This document shows, in pieces, positions 1 to 7,479 of a stretch of 32,461 nt of DNA (the stretch's first letter is position 1; every line of letters begins with the position of its first letter). The stretch covers positions 1 through 32,461 of the forward strand of contig JAHFQY010000011.1 in assembly GCA_023259065.1 (NCBI GenBank), in the 5' to 3' direction. Position numbers and translations under genes: made by a program. This DNA is from Nitrosomonadales bacterium. Lineage in GTDB: Bacteria > Pseudomonadota > Gammaproteobacteria > Burkholderiales > Gallionellaceae. The notes beneath the pieces are model-generated. The model worked only from the letters and a program-made list of their open reading frames with translations. It did no database searches and was not told the origin of the DNA.

Positions 1-1844
1 ATCAAACCTCCCAGCGCCAATGGAATCTGCCAGTAGCGGAGGCTGAGTATGCCGCCAACAACGGCCGCCAGGATTCCCCCGATTGCGCCTATCGCCAATC
101 CTATCGCAGCAAAGATACCGGCAAACTTTCCCACGTCGAAAGCGGGCTTGGGCGCAGCGGCAGGGGCGGCCACGCTCTTCCCCGTTTCTGCGGCGGCCGT
201 AGTCATGGTCTCGTGTGTTTTGTCCGCCTTGCTGGCGGCAAATTTCTGCATTTGCTCGCTGATGGTCTGAGACAGTTTTTTATAAGGCGACCAGAACGCC
301 TGACGAATGCTGATGGGGTGATCGCTGATGCGCACTATGGTGGCGCCCCAACCCTGCCCCTTGCGGTCATAGAAAATGCCGTGACGGCCCACTTTCAGGA
401 AGTCCGCATCACCCGCCGTAAATGCCGCCGCCACGTTCATTTTTTCGGCGCCGCCATTGCGCACCAGCTCGCAATACGCCAGGCACACACCGCTTGAATT
501 TGCATAGACAGCATGGGAGTTTATATCCTGAACCTGGATACACAGCTCGCAGCTGCGGCCATCCAGATAAAGCGTGCCCATCTGGAAAATGGCTTTGTGC
601 TTGCCCGAATAGAAATCCCGGAACGATACAAAATTGCACACCAGTGCATACAGGTCGCGCTTGTAACGGAGCAGGCGTTCCACTGAACGCATCGCCTCGA
701 TCTCGGGTTCAACCGCAAGATCCTGCTGCACAAGCTCGGCAATCGCCGCCTGATGCGTGCCCGCCAGTATCTCGCGGATGCGGGCAATACCAAGCTCACC
801 GACCATGGAGCCGGGCTTGGCCGCCTGCCATGTTTCATACAAGCTGAATTTATCGCACAGTGCAGCCCATTCACCTGCACCCAGACTTTCCTTGTGCCCC
901 AGCACAGGCTGCAGCACATTTTCGCGCAAGGCCGCTATTTTTCCCTGCCATGCCGGATTAAGGGCGGACGATAAGGGCAAGGGTTTGTCGGGTGCAATTC
1001 CGGCCAGGGGAAAGCCGGCCAATTCATCGCTCGCGGCAGACAGGCTCTGCGCGGCGACTTTCTGATAATCCTCGGTGGAGCGGCTCAATGGCAATGCAGA
1101 CCTGTCGTCATACGCCGCCATCTGGCAGCGCGTGAAGTAGTCGGTAATTTTTTCCTTCACGGCCTGGAAGGATTGTGCAGCTATCTGGCTGCGATCCCCC
1201 AGGATCAGGATGCCCGCATCGGCCTCGCCTCGCGCATGCCACGCCGCAAACTCTGCGGCGTCGGCAAAGAATTTGTCGGCCAAAGCCTGGTTAATTCCCG
1301 CATCCCCGCTCATGTCCGCAACCGAACCGGCACAGCGGACAATATCCTCCACAGTGGCTCGCACTTCGGCGTTGGCAATCTGCCCCGCGCAAATCACCCC
1401 GTCGCCGTTAAAGGTCAGGCCGGCCAGCAATTTCTCGACACCGGCCATGTCTTGCAGCGATATTTCAGCAGCTTGCGGCTTGCCCAGGCTGGTGAGGATA
1501 TGCCGCGCCGAAGCCAGGACATGCTTGCCTTCATCATGAGTATCGGCAATATCCTGCAGCCTCAACTGGTCCGATCCGGCCATTAGCAGATCGCTGTTTT
1601 TCAGCAGGCTTCCGGCCCATTCTATTGCCGCCAACACCTCGCCGGCCCGCACCTGGCCATCAGCATCCATGTCTATCATGTCCAGCGTGCGCCCATCGAA
1701 TTCAACACCACGGGTGGGGCAGCTTAGCGCCACCCACAGCTTCTGATCCAGCTGCCGCAAGGCCAGCAGGTCGGCGCCGCTATCCAGCTGCACCTGATCA
1801 AATCCGCCAGCACGAAAAAATTTCCAGGCGTGTTTAGAACCCAT
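1..1844 (-). CDS. EF-hand, membrane-anchored hypothetical protein (3' end outside window)
   Basis: The reading frame is open from an ATG at 1844 to the window edge (about 614 residues), so the C-terminus is missing. GAGGAGG sits about 9 bases upstream of the start. Residues 58-69 (DMDADGQVRAGE) form a textbook calcium-binding EF-hand loop. A second, degenerate loop lies near 144-155 (N146, D148, G149 kept). The middle is soluble and of unknown fold. Near the visible end an Ala/Pro-rich linker (KPAF) leads into a hydrophobic Gly/Ala/Ile-rich stretch, likely one or two membrane segments. I do not recognise a named family. Calcium binding is an inference from the loop; membrane anchoring is inferred from hydrophobicity. 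It is the last gene of the minus-strand block, behind an OmpA remnant and a terminator. Confidence 0.8.
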   Translation of the reverse strand, partial: MGSKHAWKFFRAGGFDQVQLDSGADLLALRQLDQKLWVALSCPTRGVEFDGRTLDMIDMDADGQVRAGEVLAAIEWAGSLLKNSDLLMAGSDQLRLQDIADTHDEGKHVLASARHILTSLGKPQAAEISLQDMAGVEKLLAGLTFNGDGVICAGQIANAEVRATVEDIVRCAGSVADMSGDAGINQALADKFFADAAEFAAWHARGEADAGILILGDRSQIAAQSFQAVKEKITDYFTRCQMAAYDDRSALPLSRSTEDYQKVAAQSLSAASDELAGFPLAGIAPDKPLPLSSALNPAWQGKIAALRENVLQPVLGHKESLGAGEWAALCDKFSLYETWQAAKPGSMVGELGIARIREILAGTHQAAIAELVQQDLAVEPEIEAMRSVERLLRYKRDLYALVCNFVSFRDFYSGKHKAIFQMGTLYLDGRSCELCIQVQDINSHAVYANSSGVCLAYCELVRNGGAEKMNVAAAFTAGDADFLKVGRHGIFYDRKGQGWGATIVRISDHPISIRQAFWSPYKKLSQTISEQMQKFAASKADKTHETMTTAAAETGKSVAAPAAAPKPAFDVGKFAGIFAAIGLAIGAIGGILAAVVGGILSLRYWQIPLALGGL

Positions 1845-1947
1845 GATTCAGGCCTCCTCAAAGAATTGCCAGCAGCTGCATGATGTCATGCGACGGAATA
1901 GAAAAAACCTTGATTGGCTGCATCATAACAACGTTTATACACGGCAA

Positions 1948-1975
1948 CAAAAAAGGCGGGCATATGCCTGCCTTT
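1948..1975 (-). terminator. Rho-independent terminator behind the ompA remnant
   Basis: Read on the minus strand this is AAAGGCAGGC, a short ATAT loop, GCCCGCC and then a run of six T. One mispair sits in the stem. It lies about 20 bases past the stop codon of the OmpA remnant and would insulate the EF-hand gene downstream. Confidence 0.65.
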
Positions 1976-1994
1976 CAAGCCCGTAAACTCGCGC

Positions 1995-2165
1995 TTACTG
2001 AGTTACGCGTACCTTCTGCTCTTCCTTGATGGCATAGCGAACTTCAACGCGACGGTTCTTTGCGCGCCCTTCCGCTGTGGCATTGTCGGCAATCGGGCTG
2101 TCCGCGCATTTTAACGCAGCAGCAGTTGAGGTCCTGGCGTTTGCGATTGATTGGCCACGTTATAG
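1995..2165 (-). pseudogene. Decayed C-terminal fragment of an OmpA-family protein
   Basis: The minus strand from about 2116 to the TAA at 1995-1997 encodes ADSPIADNATAEGRAKNRRV followed by EVRYAIKEEQ. This is the classic end of the OmpA-like peptidoglycan-binding domain, including the Asn/Arg-Arg-Val signature. No start codon or N-terminal portion exists: the upstream ankyrin gene stops at 2166. Just upstream the sequence reads SYNVANQS in a different frame, also OmpA-like, so at least one frameshift and an internal deletion are present. The domain would normally need about 35 more residues between these two pieces. It still has its terminator. Likely a relic left when neighbouring DNA was replaced. 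Confidence 0.8.
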
Positions 2166-2594
2166 CTATGTCAGATCAGCAAAAAACCGCGCCACATCAT
2201 GGCTGGCAATATTGCGCGCCAGAACCAGCGGCGACACGTGGTGGTGATTGGCGTGGTGTGGGTCGGCGCCGGCGCGGCGCAGGATTCCTATCAGCACGCC
2301 TTCGCCGCGCGAGGTGAATACCGCGGTCCACAGCGGCGTGTTGCCGTGCAGGTCTGTCGCATTCACCTCGGCCCCGGCCGCAAGCAGCAGCTCTGCAACT
2401 CCTGCCGATTTGCTTTGCGCGGCGAAGTGCAGCGGTGTCCAGCCGTCCTCATCCTTCGCATTTACATTGGCGCCCGCCTTCAGCAGGCTCGATACCTCCT
2501 GTTCATTTCCGCCTGCCGCCGCATAGTGCAGCGGCGTGGCGCCCGTCTGGTCTATATCGGGGCGGGGGCTGGGGTTCAGTGGTTTGGTTCTCAT
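2166..2594 (-). CDS. Small ankyrin-repeat protein
   Basis: A 142-residue protein starting MRTKPLNPSP. I prefer the ATG at 2594 because the longer frame upstream runs toward the GST gene and lacks repeat character. Three to four ankyrin repeats are visible. GATPLHYAAAGGNEQEVSSL and DGWTPLHFAAQSKSAGVAEL are canonical TPLHxAA repeats, followed by HGNTPLWTAVF and a weaker HVSPLVLARN. No signal peptide is visible, so it is probably cytoplasmic. Ankyrin repeats bind other proteins; the partner is unknown. The gene lies 53 bases downstream of the GST gene on the same strand and could be co-transcribed. Its stop abuts the decayed OmpA fragment. Confidence 0.85.
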   Translation of the reverse strand: MRTKPLNPSPRPDIDQTGATPLHYAAAGGNEQEVSSLLKAGANVNAKDEDGWTPLHFAAQSKSAGVAELLLAAGAEVNATDLHGNTPLWTAVFTSRGEGVLIGILRRAGADPHHANHHHVSPLVLARNIASHDVARFFADLT

Positions 2595-2647
2595 ACAGTT
2601 CTCTGATTTATGGTTAAGGCCTGGCTCTATTTCACACATAGTCCGGG

Positions 2648-3256
2648 CTAGGCAGCCAATGCCGTGCGCACGCTGGGTCTCTCGCTCATGCGCACATACC
2701 ATGTTGCCAGGTTGGGATGGACTTTGCGCCAGTCGCGTTCGGCCTGGCGCAGATCAAGGTAAATCAACGCGCTGGTCAGCGCCAGATCGGCCAGGGTGAT
2801 GGCGTTGCCCTCGCACCACTCGCGTTCGCCCAGCTGCCCGGCGGCATACGCCAGCGCCCGCGTAATGGCAGCATTGTGCAGGGCTATGACAGCCGCATCC
2901 TGCTTGTCGGACGGACGCATGCTTTCCATGCGCACCACCACGGCGGAATCCATGATGCCGTCGGCCAGTGCTTCCCAGCGCCGCACGACCATGCGTTCCA
3001 GCGCATTGTTTCGCGGTATCAGGACTGGAGTATCATTCAGCGTATCGGCGTATTCGGCAATCACGGTGGAATCAAACACACAGGTTTCGCTGTCGACAAT
3101 CAGCGCCGGAATGCGCCCCAGCGGATTGACAAGGGCCACCTGGCTGCCCGGCTCGCTGGGCGGGTCGATGATGTAGGTGTGCGGAATGCGTTTCTCCAGC
3201 AGAACGAGGCGCGCCTTGCGCACATAGGGACTGGTGTTGGTGCCTAGCAGTTTCAT
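2648..3256 (-). CDS. Glutathione S-transferase family protein
   Basis: A 202-residue protein, the usual GST length, starting MKLLGTNTSPYVRKAR. The N-terminal thioredoxin-fold half shows the short strand followed by the SPYVRK helix with its candidate glutathione-contacting Ser, NPLGRIPAL with the cis-proline, and FDSTVIAEY where the Asp-Ser pair binds the gamma-glutamyl group. The all-helical C-terminal half carries NAITLADLAL, the N-capping box/hydrophobic staple motif. It conjugates or exchanges thiols using glutathione in the cytoplasm; substrate unknown. The start codon overlaps by two bases the most likely start of the divergent RNase H-like gene, so the two share a very compact promoter region. 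Family confidence is high, substrate unknown. Confidence 0.9.
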   Translation of the reverse strand: MKLLGTNTSPYVRKARLVLLEKRIPHTYIIDPPSEPGSQVALVNPLGRIPALIVDSETCVFDSTVIAEYADTLNDTPVLIPRNNALERMVVRRWEALADGIMDSAVVVRMESMRPSDKQDAAVIALHNAAITRALAYAAGQLGEREWCEGNAITLADLALTSALIYLDLRQAERDWRKVHPNLATWYVRMSERPSVRTALAA

Positions 3257-3800
3257 GGATATTTTTCCAGTAGCAGAAATACCGAGTGACAGATTATTGA
3301 ACACCCAATTCACCAACACAAGCACAAAGAAACCAACCGTTACTCCTGCCGCAAGCCAGGATTGCTGGCAGGCATGGTTTGACGGATCGGCCCTGCCCAA
3401 CCCCGGCAAGATCGGCATAGGCGCTGTCGTGCTCGCACCCGATGGCCGGCGTTTCGAAACCTCAGCACAGACCGGCCTGCACGGTTGCAACAACCAGGCC
3501 GAACTGCACGCACTGTGCGCCGCGCTGGAGCTGGCTCATAATGCGGGCGCCAAACGCCTGCTGCTGCGCGGCGACAGCGATGTGGCGATACGCTACGTCA
3601 ACGGGCCGGACAGCACTGAAATTGCGGCGCTGCAAATTCTGGTCAAACAGGCACGCGAGTGGCTGAGCCGCTTTGAAGAAGTGCAGTTGCGCTGGTTGCC
3701 GCGCCATCGCAATGGCGAAGCCGATCATCTGTGCCGGCACGCGCTGGACTTGCCCGACAAGCCCGCAGGCATGGCGCGAAAGAAAGGTCGGCGGCGCTGA
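3255..3800 (+). CDS. RNase H-fold (RNase HI / reverse-transcriptase-like) protein
   Basis: About 181 residues. All four RNase H carboxylates appear: D43 in WFDGSALPNPG, E83 in NNQAELHALCAAL, D107 in LLRGDSDVAIRYVNG, and D157 in RHRNGEADHLCRHAL. This is the compact RNase HI type that cleaves RNA in RNA-DNA hybrids. A basic tail (RKKGRRR) ends the protein. The start is uncertain: ATG 3255 is chosen, but ATG 3234 and TTG 3297 are in frame and none has a strong ribosome site. The first 35-40 residues show no RNase H similarity. A phosphoribosyltransferase gene follows 59 bases later on the same strand. Biological role beyond hybrid cleavage is not evident from context. Confidence 0.85.
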   Translation: MDIFPVAEIPSDRLLNTQFTNTSTKKPTVTPAASQDCWQAWFDGSALPNPGKIGIGAVVLAPDGRRFETSAQTGLHGCNNQAELHALCAALELAHNAGAKRLLLRGDSDVAIRYVNGPDSTEIAALQILVKQAREWLSRFEEVQLRWLPRHRNGEADHLCRHALDLPDKPAGMARKKGRRR

Positions 3801-3859
3801 GGCTGGGCGTGCCGGAACAACAACGAGACCGGAGCAACAACGAGATCAGGAGAGCGCAT

Positions 3860-4438
3860 ATGGAAACCCGCCCCCCGGGCAGCAGAACCTGCTTGTACAA
3901 CACCGCCCAGCTTGAGGCAGTGCTAGACACCATGGCGCAACAGGCCGCCGGCCTGCTGGCCGCCGCGCCGCGCATCATGGTGGTGGGCATACTGCGCCGC
4001 GGCGCGCCATTGGCCGCCATGCTGCATAAACGCATCTCTACCCACCTGCAACGCACCGATATTTCCCTGATGAATTTGCAGATCAAGCGCTACGCCGATG
4101 ACCTGACCCTGCTGCACCCCGAAACCAAACTCACCGAAAACCCGGAACATGCCGCTCTCGATCTGAGCGGCATCACCGTTGTGGTGGTGGATGATGTGAT
4201 GTACTGCGGCCACTCCATGCTGCGCGCGGTGGAGTATCTGGCGCGCAAGCAGGCCGCCGAAATCCGCACCGTGGTGCTGGTGGATCGCGGCGCCACCCGG
4301 ATGCCCGTGCGCAGCGACATCACCGGCGTCAGGCTGGATGTCGCACCCGCGGACATTATCGAATGCAACGTGCCGCCGTATGAGAGCGTGTTGAAGATCG
4401 AGTTGCTGCAGCCGCACGCCCTGCCTGAACCATCGTGA
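3860..4438 (+). CDS. PyrR-like phosphoribosyltransferase
   Basis: A 192-residue protein starting METRPPGSR behind AGGAGAG at 3848-3854. The hallmark PRPP-binding loop is VVVVDDVMYCGHS (residues 107-119, acidic pair D111/D112), in the style of PyrR/type I phosphoribosyltransferases. GILRRGAPLAAML near residue 43 is the PPi-binding region. PyrR proteins combine uracil phosphoribosyltransferase activity with pyrimidine-responsive RNA binding; in proteobacteria the RNA-binding role is often absent, so I do not claim it. A damaged partial copy of this gene lies at 13890-13960. The tRNA/PRTase-like fold is secure; the exact base substrate is not. Confidence 0.88.
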   Translation: METRPPGSRTCLYNTAQLEAVLDTMAQQAAGLLAAAPRIMVVGILRRGAPLAAMLHKRISTHLQRTDISLMNLQIKRYADDLTLLHPETKLTENPEHAALDLSGITVVVVDDVMYCGHSMLRAVEYLARKQAAEIRTVVLVDRGATRMPVRSDITGVRLDVAPADIIECNVPPYESVLKIELLQPHALPEPS

Positions 4439-4502
4439 TGAACCGCAATATGCCTGTCAGCGCGCATGTCCTTGCCCGCCCTGACTATGCTTGTTTACAG
4501 TC

Positions 4503-4520
4503 ATCAAATGATGATTTGAT
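4503..4520. promoter_or_regulatory. Palindromic operator upstream of the ArsR-rhodanese gene
   Basis: Perfect inverted repeat ATCAAAT-N4-ATTTGAT. A perfect -10 box TATAAT follows at 4550-4555. The same CAAAT-N4-ATTTG core recurs at 5337-5356 and, with one change, at 5811-5829. The placement suggests autoregulation by the ArsR-type protein encoded at 4591. Binding is inferred. Confidence 0.65.
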
Positions 4521-4590
4521 TAATAAGCAATACACCTTGCCGAACTGGATATAATTGCCCGGTTACTTAATCTTCCCGCTATACAAACTG

Positions 4591-5250
4591 ATGGCCGCCA
4601 TTGCCCCCAAAAAAAAGCTCTTCGAATTATTTGCCCGCGTCGCAAAAGCGCTTGCCAGCGCCAACCGGCTTGAGTTGCTGGAAGCGCTTGCCCAGGGTGA
4701 ACGAGGTGTGGATGGCTTGGCGCAGGCCAGCGGCATGTCGGTTGCCAATACCTCGCACCATCTGCAAACCTTGCGCGAAAGCGGGCTGGTGCAATCGCGC
4801 AAGGAGGGAACCCAGGTCATCTACAGCCTGACGGATGAGCAAATACCGGCGCTGTTATCGGGCATCCGTTATGTGGCAGAACGACACATGGCCGAAGTCG
4901 AGCGCATCGTGCGCGAGAACTTCAACAGCAAGGACAACCTGACCCCGGTGCGCCGCGACGAACTCTTGGGCCTGGTGAAATCGGGCGGGGCGATGGTGAT
5001 TGATGTTCGCCCCCCTGCCGAATATGACGCCGGCCATATCGAAGGGGCGGTCAATATCCCCCTGGAGTCCCTGCCCAAACGCCTGCGCGAATTGCCCCGC
5101 GACCAGGAAATTGTCGCCTACTGCCGTGGCCCCTATTGCATGCTGGCCTTCGAGGCGGTGGAACAACTGCGCCAGCACGGCCATCGTGCGCGCAGACTGG
5201 AAGATGGCTTCCCGGAGTGGAAAATAGAGCATCGCCCCGTCGACCAGTAA
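4591..5250 (+). CDS. ArsR-family regulator fused to a rhodanese domain
   Basis: A 219-residue fusion. Residues 1-110 are a winged helix of the ArsR type: LASANRLELLEALAQGE, then the recognition helix region SGMSVANTSHHLQTLRESGL and the wing SRKEGTQVIYSL. Residues 118-215 are a rhodanese: MVIDVRPPAEYDAGHIEGAV, active-site loop C178-RGPY-C183, and DGFPEW at the end. The only cysteines in the protein are those two, so the usual ArsR metal or dithiol sites of the helix domain are absent. Sensing of sulfane sulfur by the rhodanese cysteine is inferred. I choose ATG 4591 over TTG 4555 because a TATAAT -10 box at 4550-4555 overlaps the TTG. It likely represses itself and the genes starting at 5440. 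Confidence 0.92.
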   Translation: MAAIAPKKKLFELFARVAKALASANRLELLEALAQGERGVDGLAQASGMSVANTSHHLQTLRESGLVQSRKEGTQVIYSLTDEQIPALLSGIRYVAERHMAEVERIVRENFNSKDNLTPVRRDELLGLVKSGGAMVIDVRPPAEYDAGHIEGAVNIPLESLPKRLRELPRDQEIVAYCRGPYCMLAFEAVEQLRQHGHRARRLEDGFPEWKIEHRPVDQ

Positions 5251-5304
5251 AGCTTCTTCTGCAGCCCGTCCTTCCCTTGGCTGCCTTCCCCCCGAAAAAT
5301 TGAT

Positions 5305-5356
5305 TTGACAGCTTTATGCTAATGGCTGCATACTATATTCAAATATTCATTTGAAT
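5305..5356 (+). promoter_or_regulatory. Promoter with ArsR-type operator for the dsrE-like/tauE genes
   Basis: TTGACA at 5305-5310 is a consensus -35. The -10 is imperfect (CATACT at 5329-5334, 18-base spacing). Immediately downstream is the perfect palindrome ATTCAAAT-N4-ATTTGAAT at 5337-5356, sharing the CAAAT-N4-ATTTG core with the site at 4503. An operator at the start of transcription fits repression by blocking initiation. Confidence 0.65.
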
Positions 5357-5439
5357 GCTTTTTTATATCTGCAAAGCCAGTAAGAGGTATTCATGTTCGC
5401 GCCTTTACCCGGCGCTATTCATGACGCAAGGAGGCAATG

Positions 5440-5790
5440 ATGAAAACCCTGTTTATTCTCAATGACCCGCCTTATGGCACAGAGCGTAGCTACAACGGAT
5501 TTCGCCTGGCGCGCGCACTATCCAGACATGAAGGCAATGAAGTCCGCCTGTTCCTGCTGGGTGACGCCGCATTGTGCGGCAAGGCCGGCCAGAAGGTTCC
5601 GGCGGGTTATTACAATATCGAGTCTTTCGCCCAGAGCATACTCAGAAGCGGCGGGCAGATCGGCATATGCGGCATGTGCATGGAAGCGCGCGGCTTGCGG
5701 GACGAAGAACTGATCAGCGGCGCCCAGCATTCCACGCTGGAGCATTTGGCAGAGTGGACGGAATGGGCAGACAAGGTGCTGGTATTTTGA
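5440..5790 (+). CDS. DsrE-family sulfur-relay-like protein
   Basis: A 116-residue cytoplasmic protein of DsrE size and fold: MKTLFILNDPPYGTERSYNG at the start, alternating strands (VRLFLLGDAALC), then ICGMCMEARG with C77 and C80. C77 matches the conserved cysteine that carries persulfide in DsrE/TusD-like proteins; C46 is an additional thiol. Two in-frame ATGs follow AAGGAGG (5428-5434). The second, at 5440, has the better spacing of five bases. It is the first gene behind the operator at 5337 and lies 71 bases before the TauE-type exporter. Likely a thiol carrier for sulfane sulfur; partner proteins are unknown. Confidence 0.87.
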   Translation: MKTLFILNDPPYGTERSYNGFRLARALSRHEGNEVRLFLLGDAALCGKAGQKVPAGYYNIESFAQSILRSGGQIGICGMCMEARGLRDEELISGAQHSTLEHLAEWTEWADKVLVF

Positions 5791-5810
5791 CGGCTCTTTT
5801 TTTACCCACT

Positions 5811-5829
5811 ATTCAAATGTTTAATTGAT
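5811..5829. promoter_or_regulatory. Imperfect third copy of the CAAAT-N4-ATTTG operator
   Basis: ATTCAAAT-GTTT-AATTGAT differs by one base in the right half-site from the perfect palindromes at 4503 and 5337. It lies between the dsrE-like and tauE-like genes, 33 bases before the tauE start, so it may control an internal promoter. Confidence 0.4.
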
Positions 5830-5861
5830 TTTTTAAATTACTTTTCAGGAGGTAAATTGCG

Positions 5862-6647
5862 ATGATTATCCTAGCCATACTGGCCGGTGCCATTACTGGA
5901 ATCGTGCTGGGACTATTTGGTAGCGGCGGCTCCATTATTGCCATGCCGGCGCTCATGTATTTGTTGCACGTGGAAGCCAAGTCTGCCATAGCCATGAGCC
6001 TGGGCATCGTCGCAGTCACCGCCACCGTTTCGGGCTGGGACAACTGGCGGCGCGGCAATGTGGATATCAGGATCGCGGCAATGTTCGGCCTGTTCGGTGT
6101 CATCGGCACTTACGGCGGTGCGCGGCTTGGCGTACACACTCCGGTTGCGCTGCAATTGTCCCTGTTCGCCATGGTGATGTACGCCGCCGCCTGGAAAATG
6201 CTGCACCGGAAAGCGTCAGCAGGTGCGCAACTGGCAGGCGCAGGCGGCCCGGATATTCATGTGAATGAAAACGCAAATCTCAAGGCGCACATGGGGCATA
6301 TCGCCATGCACGGCATAGGCGTGGGCATTCTGACAGGGCTGGTCGGCGTGGGCGGGGGGTTCCTGATCGTGCCGGCGCTGGTATTGCTGTCCCATGTGCC
6401 GATGAAGATGGCCATCGGCACCTCGCTGGTTATTGTGGCGGCAAAATCGTTTGCCGGTTTTGCCGGCTATATGGGCGCAGTGCCGGTGGATTGGGAGCTG
6501 ATGGGGGCCTTTACCGCAGTGACGGTGGCGGGCAGCTTCGCCGGTACGCGTATTGCGCATCGCTTCTCGCAGGAAACCTTGAAACACAGCTTTGGCGTGT
6601 TTCTGGTGATCGTTGCAAGCTATATCTTGTTCAAGAGTGTTATTTAA
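5862..6647 (+). CDS. TauE/SafE-family membrane exporter (sulfite/organosulfonate type)
   Basis: A 261-residue protein with about eight hydrophobic segments in two similar halves, as in the TauE/SafE family. Each half opens with a glycine-rich motif: GIVLGLFGSGGSIIAMPALMY near residue 15 and GILTGLVGVGGGFLIVPALV near residue 155. A His-containing hydrophilic stretch joins the halves. AGGAGG lies 9 bases before the ATG. Family members move sulfite, sulfoacetate or related anions across the inner membrane. Being placed behind a rhodanese-type regulator and a DsrE-like protein, export of sulfite or thiosulfate made from sulfane sulfur is a reasonable inference, but the substrate is not visible in the sequence. 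Confidence 0.9.
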   Translation: MIILAILAGAITGIVLGLFGSGGSIIAMPALMYLLHVEAKSAIAMSLGIVAVTATVSGWDNWRRGNVDIRIAAMFGLFGVIGTYGGARLGVHTPVALQLSLFAMVMYAAAWKMLHRKASAGAQLAGAGGPDIHVNENANLKAHMGHIAMHGIGVGILTGLVGVGGGFLIVPALVLLSHVPMKMAIGTSLVIVAAKSFAGFAGYMGAVPVDWELMGAFTAVTVAGSFAGTRIAHRFSQETLKHSFGVFLVIVASYILFKSVI

Positions 6648-6666
6648 TTTTTTTAGGAGGTGCGCG

Positions 6667-7077
6667 ATGAAAATGCTGATCGTCTTTCTACTGTTTATCC
6701 CGCTGAATTCCAGCGCTTATCCATTGTCGAGTGATGCGGACAAATTTGTTCATGAAATGCAAAACCTGGTCAAGACGGAACGGGTGGTTGTCAGAACTGG
6801 CAGAAAATTAGAAACAGAGGATATTGGACTGTTGATCCATTCTAAAGATATGTTCTCAGGCTCGAGCGAATTATCGGCAGGCGGCAGGCTGGCATTGGAA
6901 AAGGCCAGTAGCTTTGCCAAACATTCAAGGAAGACACTCTCCATTTTTGTGCCTGATGAACGGGAGCATAAGGATTTCCGCCCCCTTGCCTATTCGCTGC
7001 ATGGCCTACAGGTGAAACGTAATGCCTTTATCGGCCCTTATGTTTATATTGTCATCACAAAAAACAACAAAGCCTGA
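6667..7077 (+). CDS. Small secreted protein with possible OmpA-like half-domain
   Basis: A 136-residue protein starting MKMLIVFLLFIPLNSSAYPL, a clear signal peptide with likely cleavage after SSA. AGGAGG at 6655-6660 supports this ATG; the longer in-frame start at 6613 lies inside the tauE-like gene. Residues 58-90 (KDMFSGSSELSAGGRLALEK onward) resemble the first strand-helix of OmpA/MotB-like domains, where a phenylalanine-glycine-Ser element is followed by an L-x-x-x-G-x-x-x-L helix. The peptidoglycan-binding Asp/Arg signature is not apparent, so the resemblance is weak. It begins 19 bases after the tauE-like gene and is probably co-transcribed with it. Function unknown. Confidence 0.75.
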   Translation: MKMLIVFLLFIPLNSSAYPLSSDADKFVHEMQNLVKTERVVVRTGRKLETEDIGLLIHSKDMFSGSSELSAGGRLALEKASSFAKHSRKTLSIFVPDEREHKDFRPLAYSLHGLQVKRNAFIGPYVYIVITKNNKA

Positions 7078-7158
7078 ACTACCGCCTCCGGACCAGATGT
7101 GCAACATGATGATGAATAGTTACACCCCGTTCTTTCAACTACGACGATAAGGAACACC

Positions 7159-7479
7159 ATGCCAGAACCCATAAAAGTCCTGTCCCAGCACCCTCCCGGT
7201 GGGCGCTGTACGCTGTATGCGCGTTACGCCGGGGAGCTGTCATCCAGCCTGCACCTGGCAATGCGCGTCATCCATACAGATTGCCGTGATGCACACGGCG
7301 AGGGGTTTCCCTCCATGCGCGTCAACGGTGTGGTGCTGCAACCTTCCGACGGCGTGATCCTGTCGCCCGAAGATATCTGTACCGGGCTTAAAAATGGCGG
7401 GGTGGATTTGAGTGCCTGCACGGATCTGCTGTCGCGCCTGGATGCCATTATGGAACGTTTTCTTGGGGAGGCTGTATGA
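7159..7479 (+). CDS. Small cysteine-containing protein of unknown function
   Basis: A 106-residue soluble protein with no signal peptide. I do not recognise the family. It has four cysteines (C17, C42, and two in DICTGLKNGGVDLSACTDLL) and a conserved-looking middle, MRVNGVVLQPSDGVILSPED. AAGGA precedes the ATG. Its stop overlaps the next start (ATGA at 7476-7479), so translation is probably coupled to the PLP transsulfuration enzyme. This makes it the first gene of the long sulfur-related run. A role as a small thiol or partner protein is a guess from context only. Confidence 0.75.
   Translation: MPEPIKVLSQHPPGGRCTLYARYAGELSSSLHLAMRVIHTDCRDAHGEGFPSMRVNGVVLQPSDGVILSPEDICTGLKNGGVDLSACTDLLSRLDAIMERFLGEAV

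Noticed and set aside
4555-5250. TTG at 4555 as the start of the ArsR-rhodanese gene
   Set aside because: It overlaps a perfect TATAAT box, and the extra residues show no ArsR similarity; ATG 4591 is preferred.
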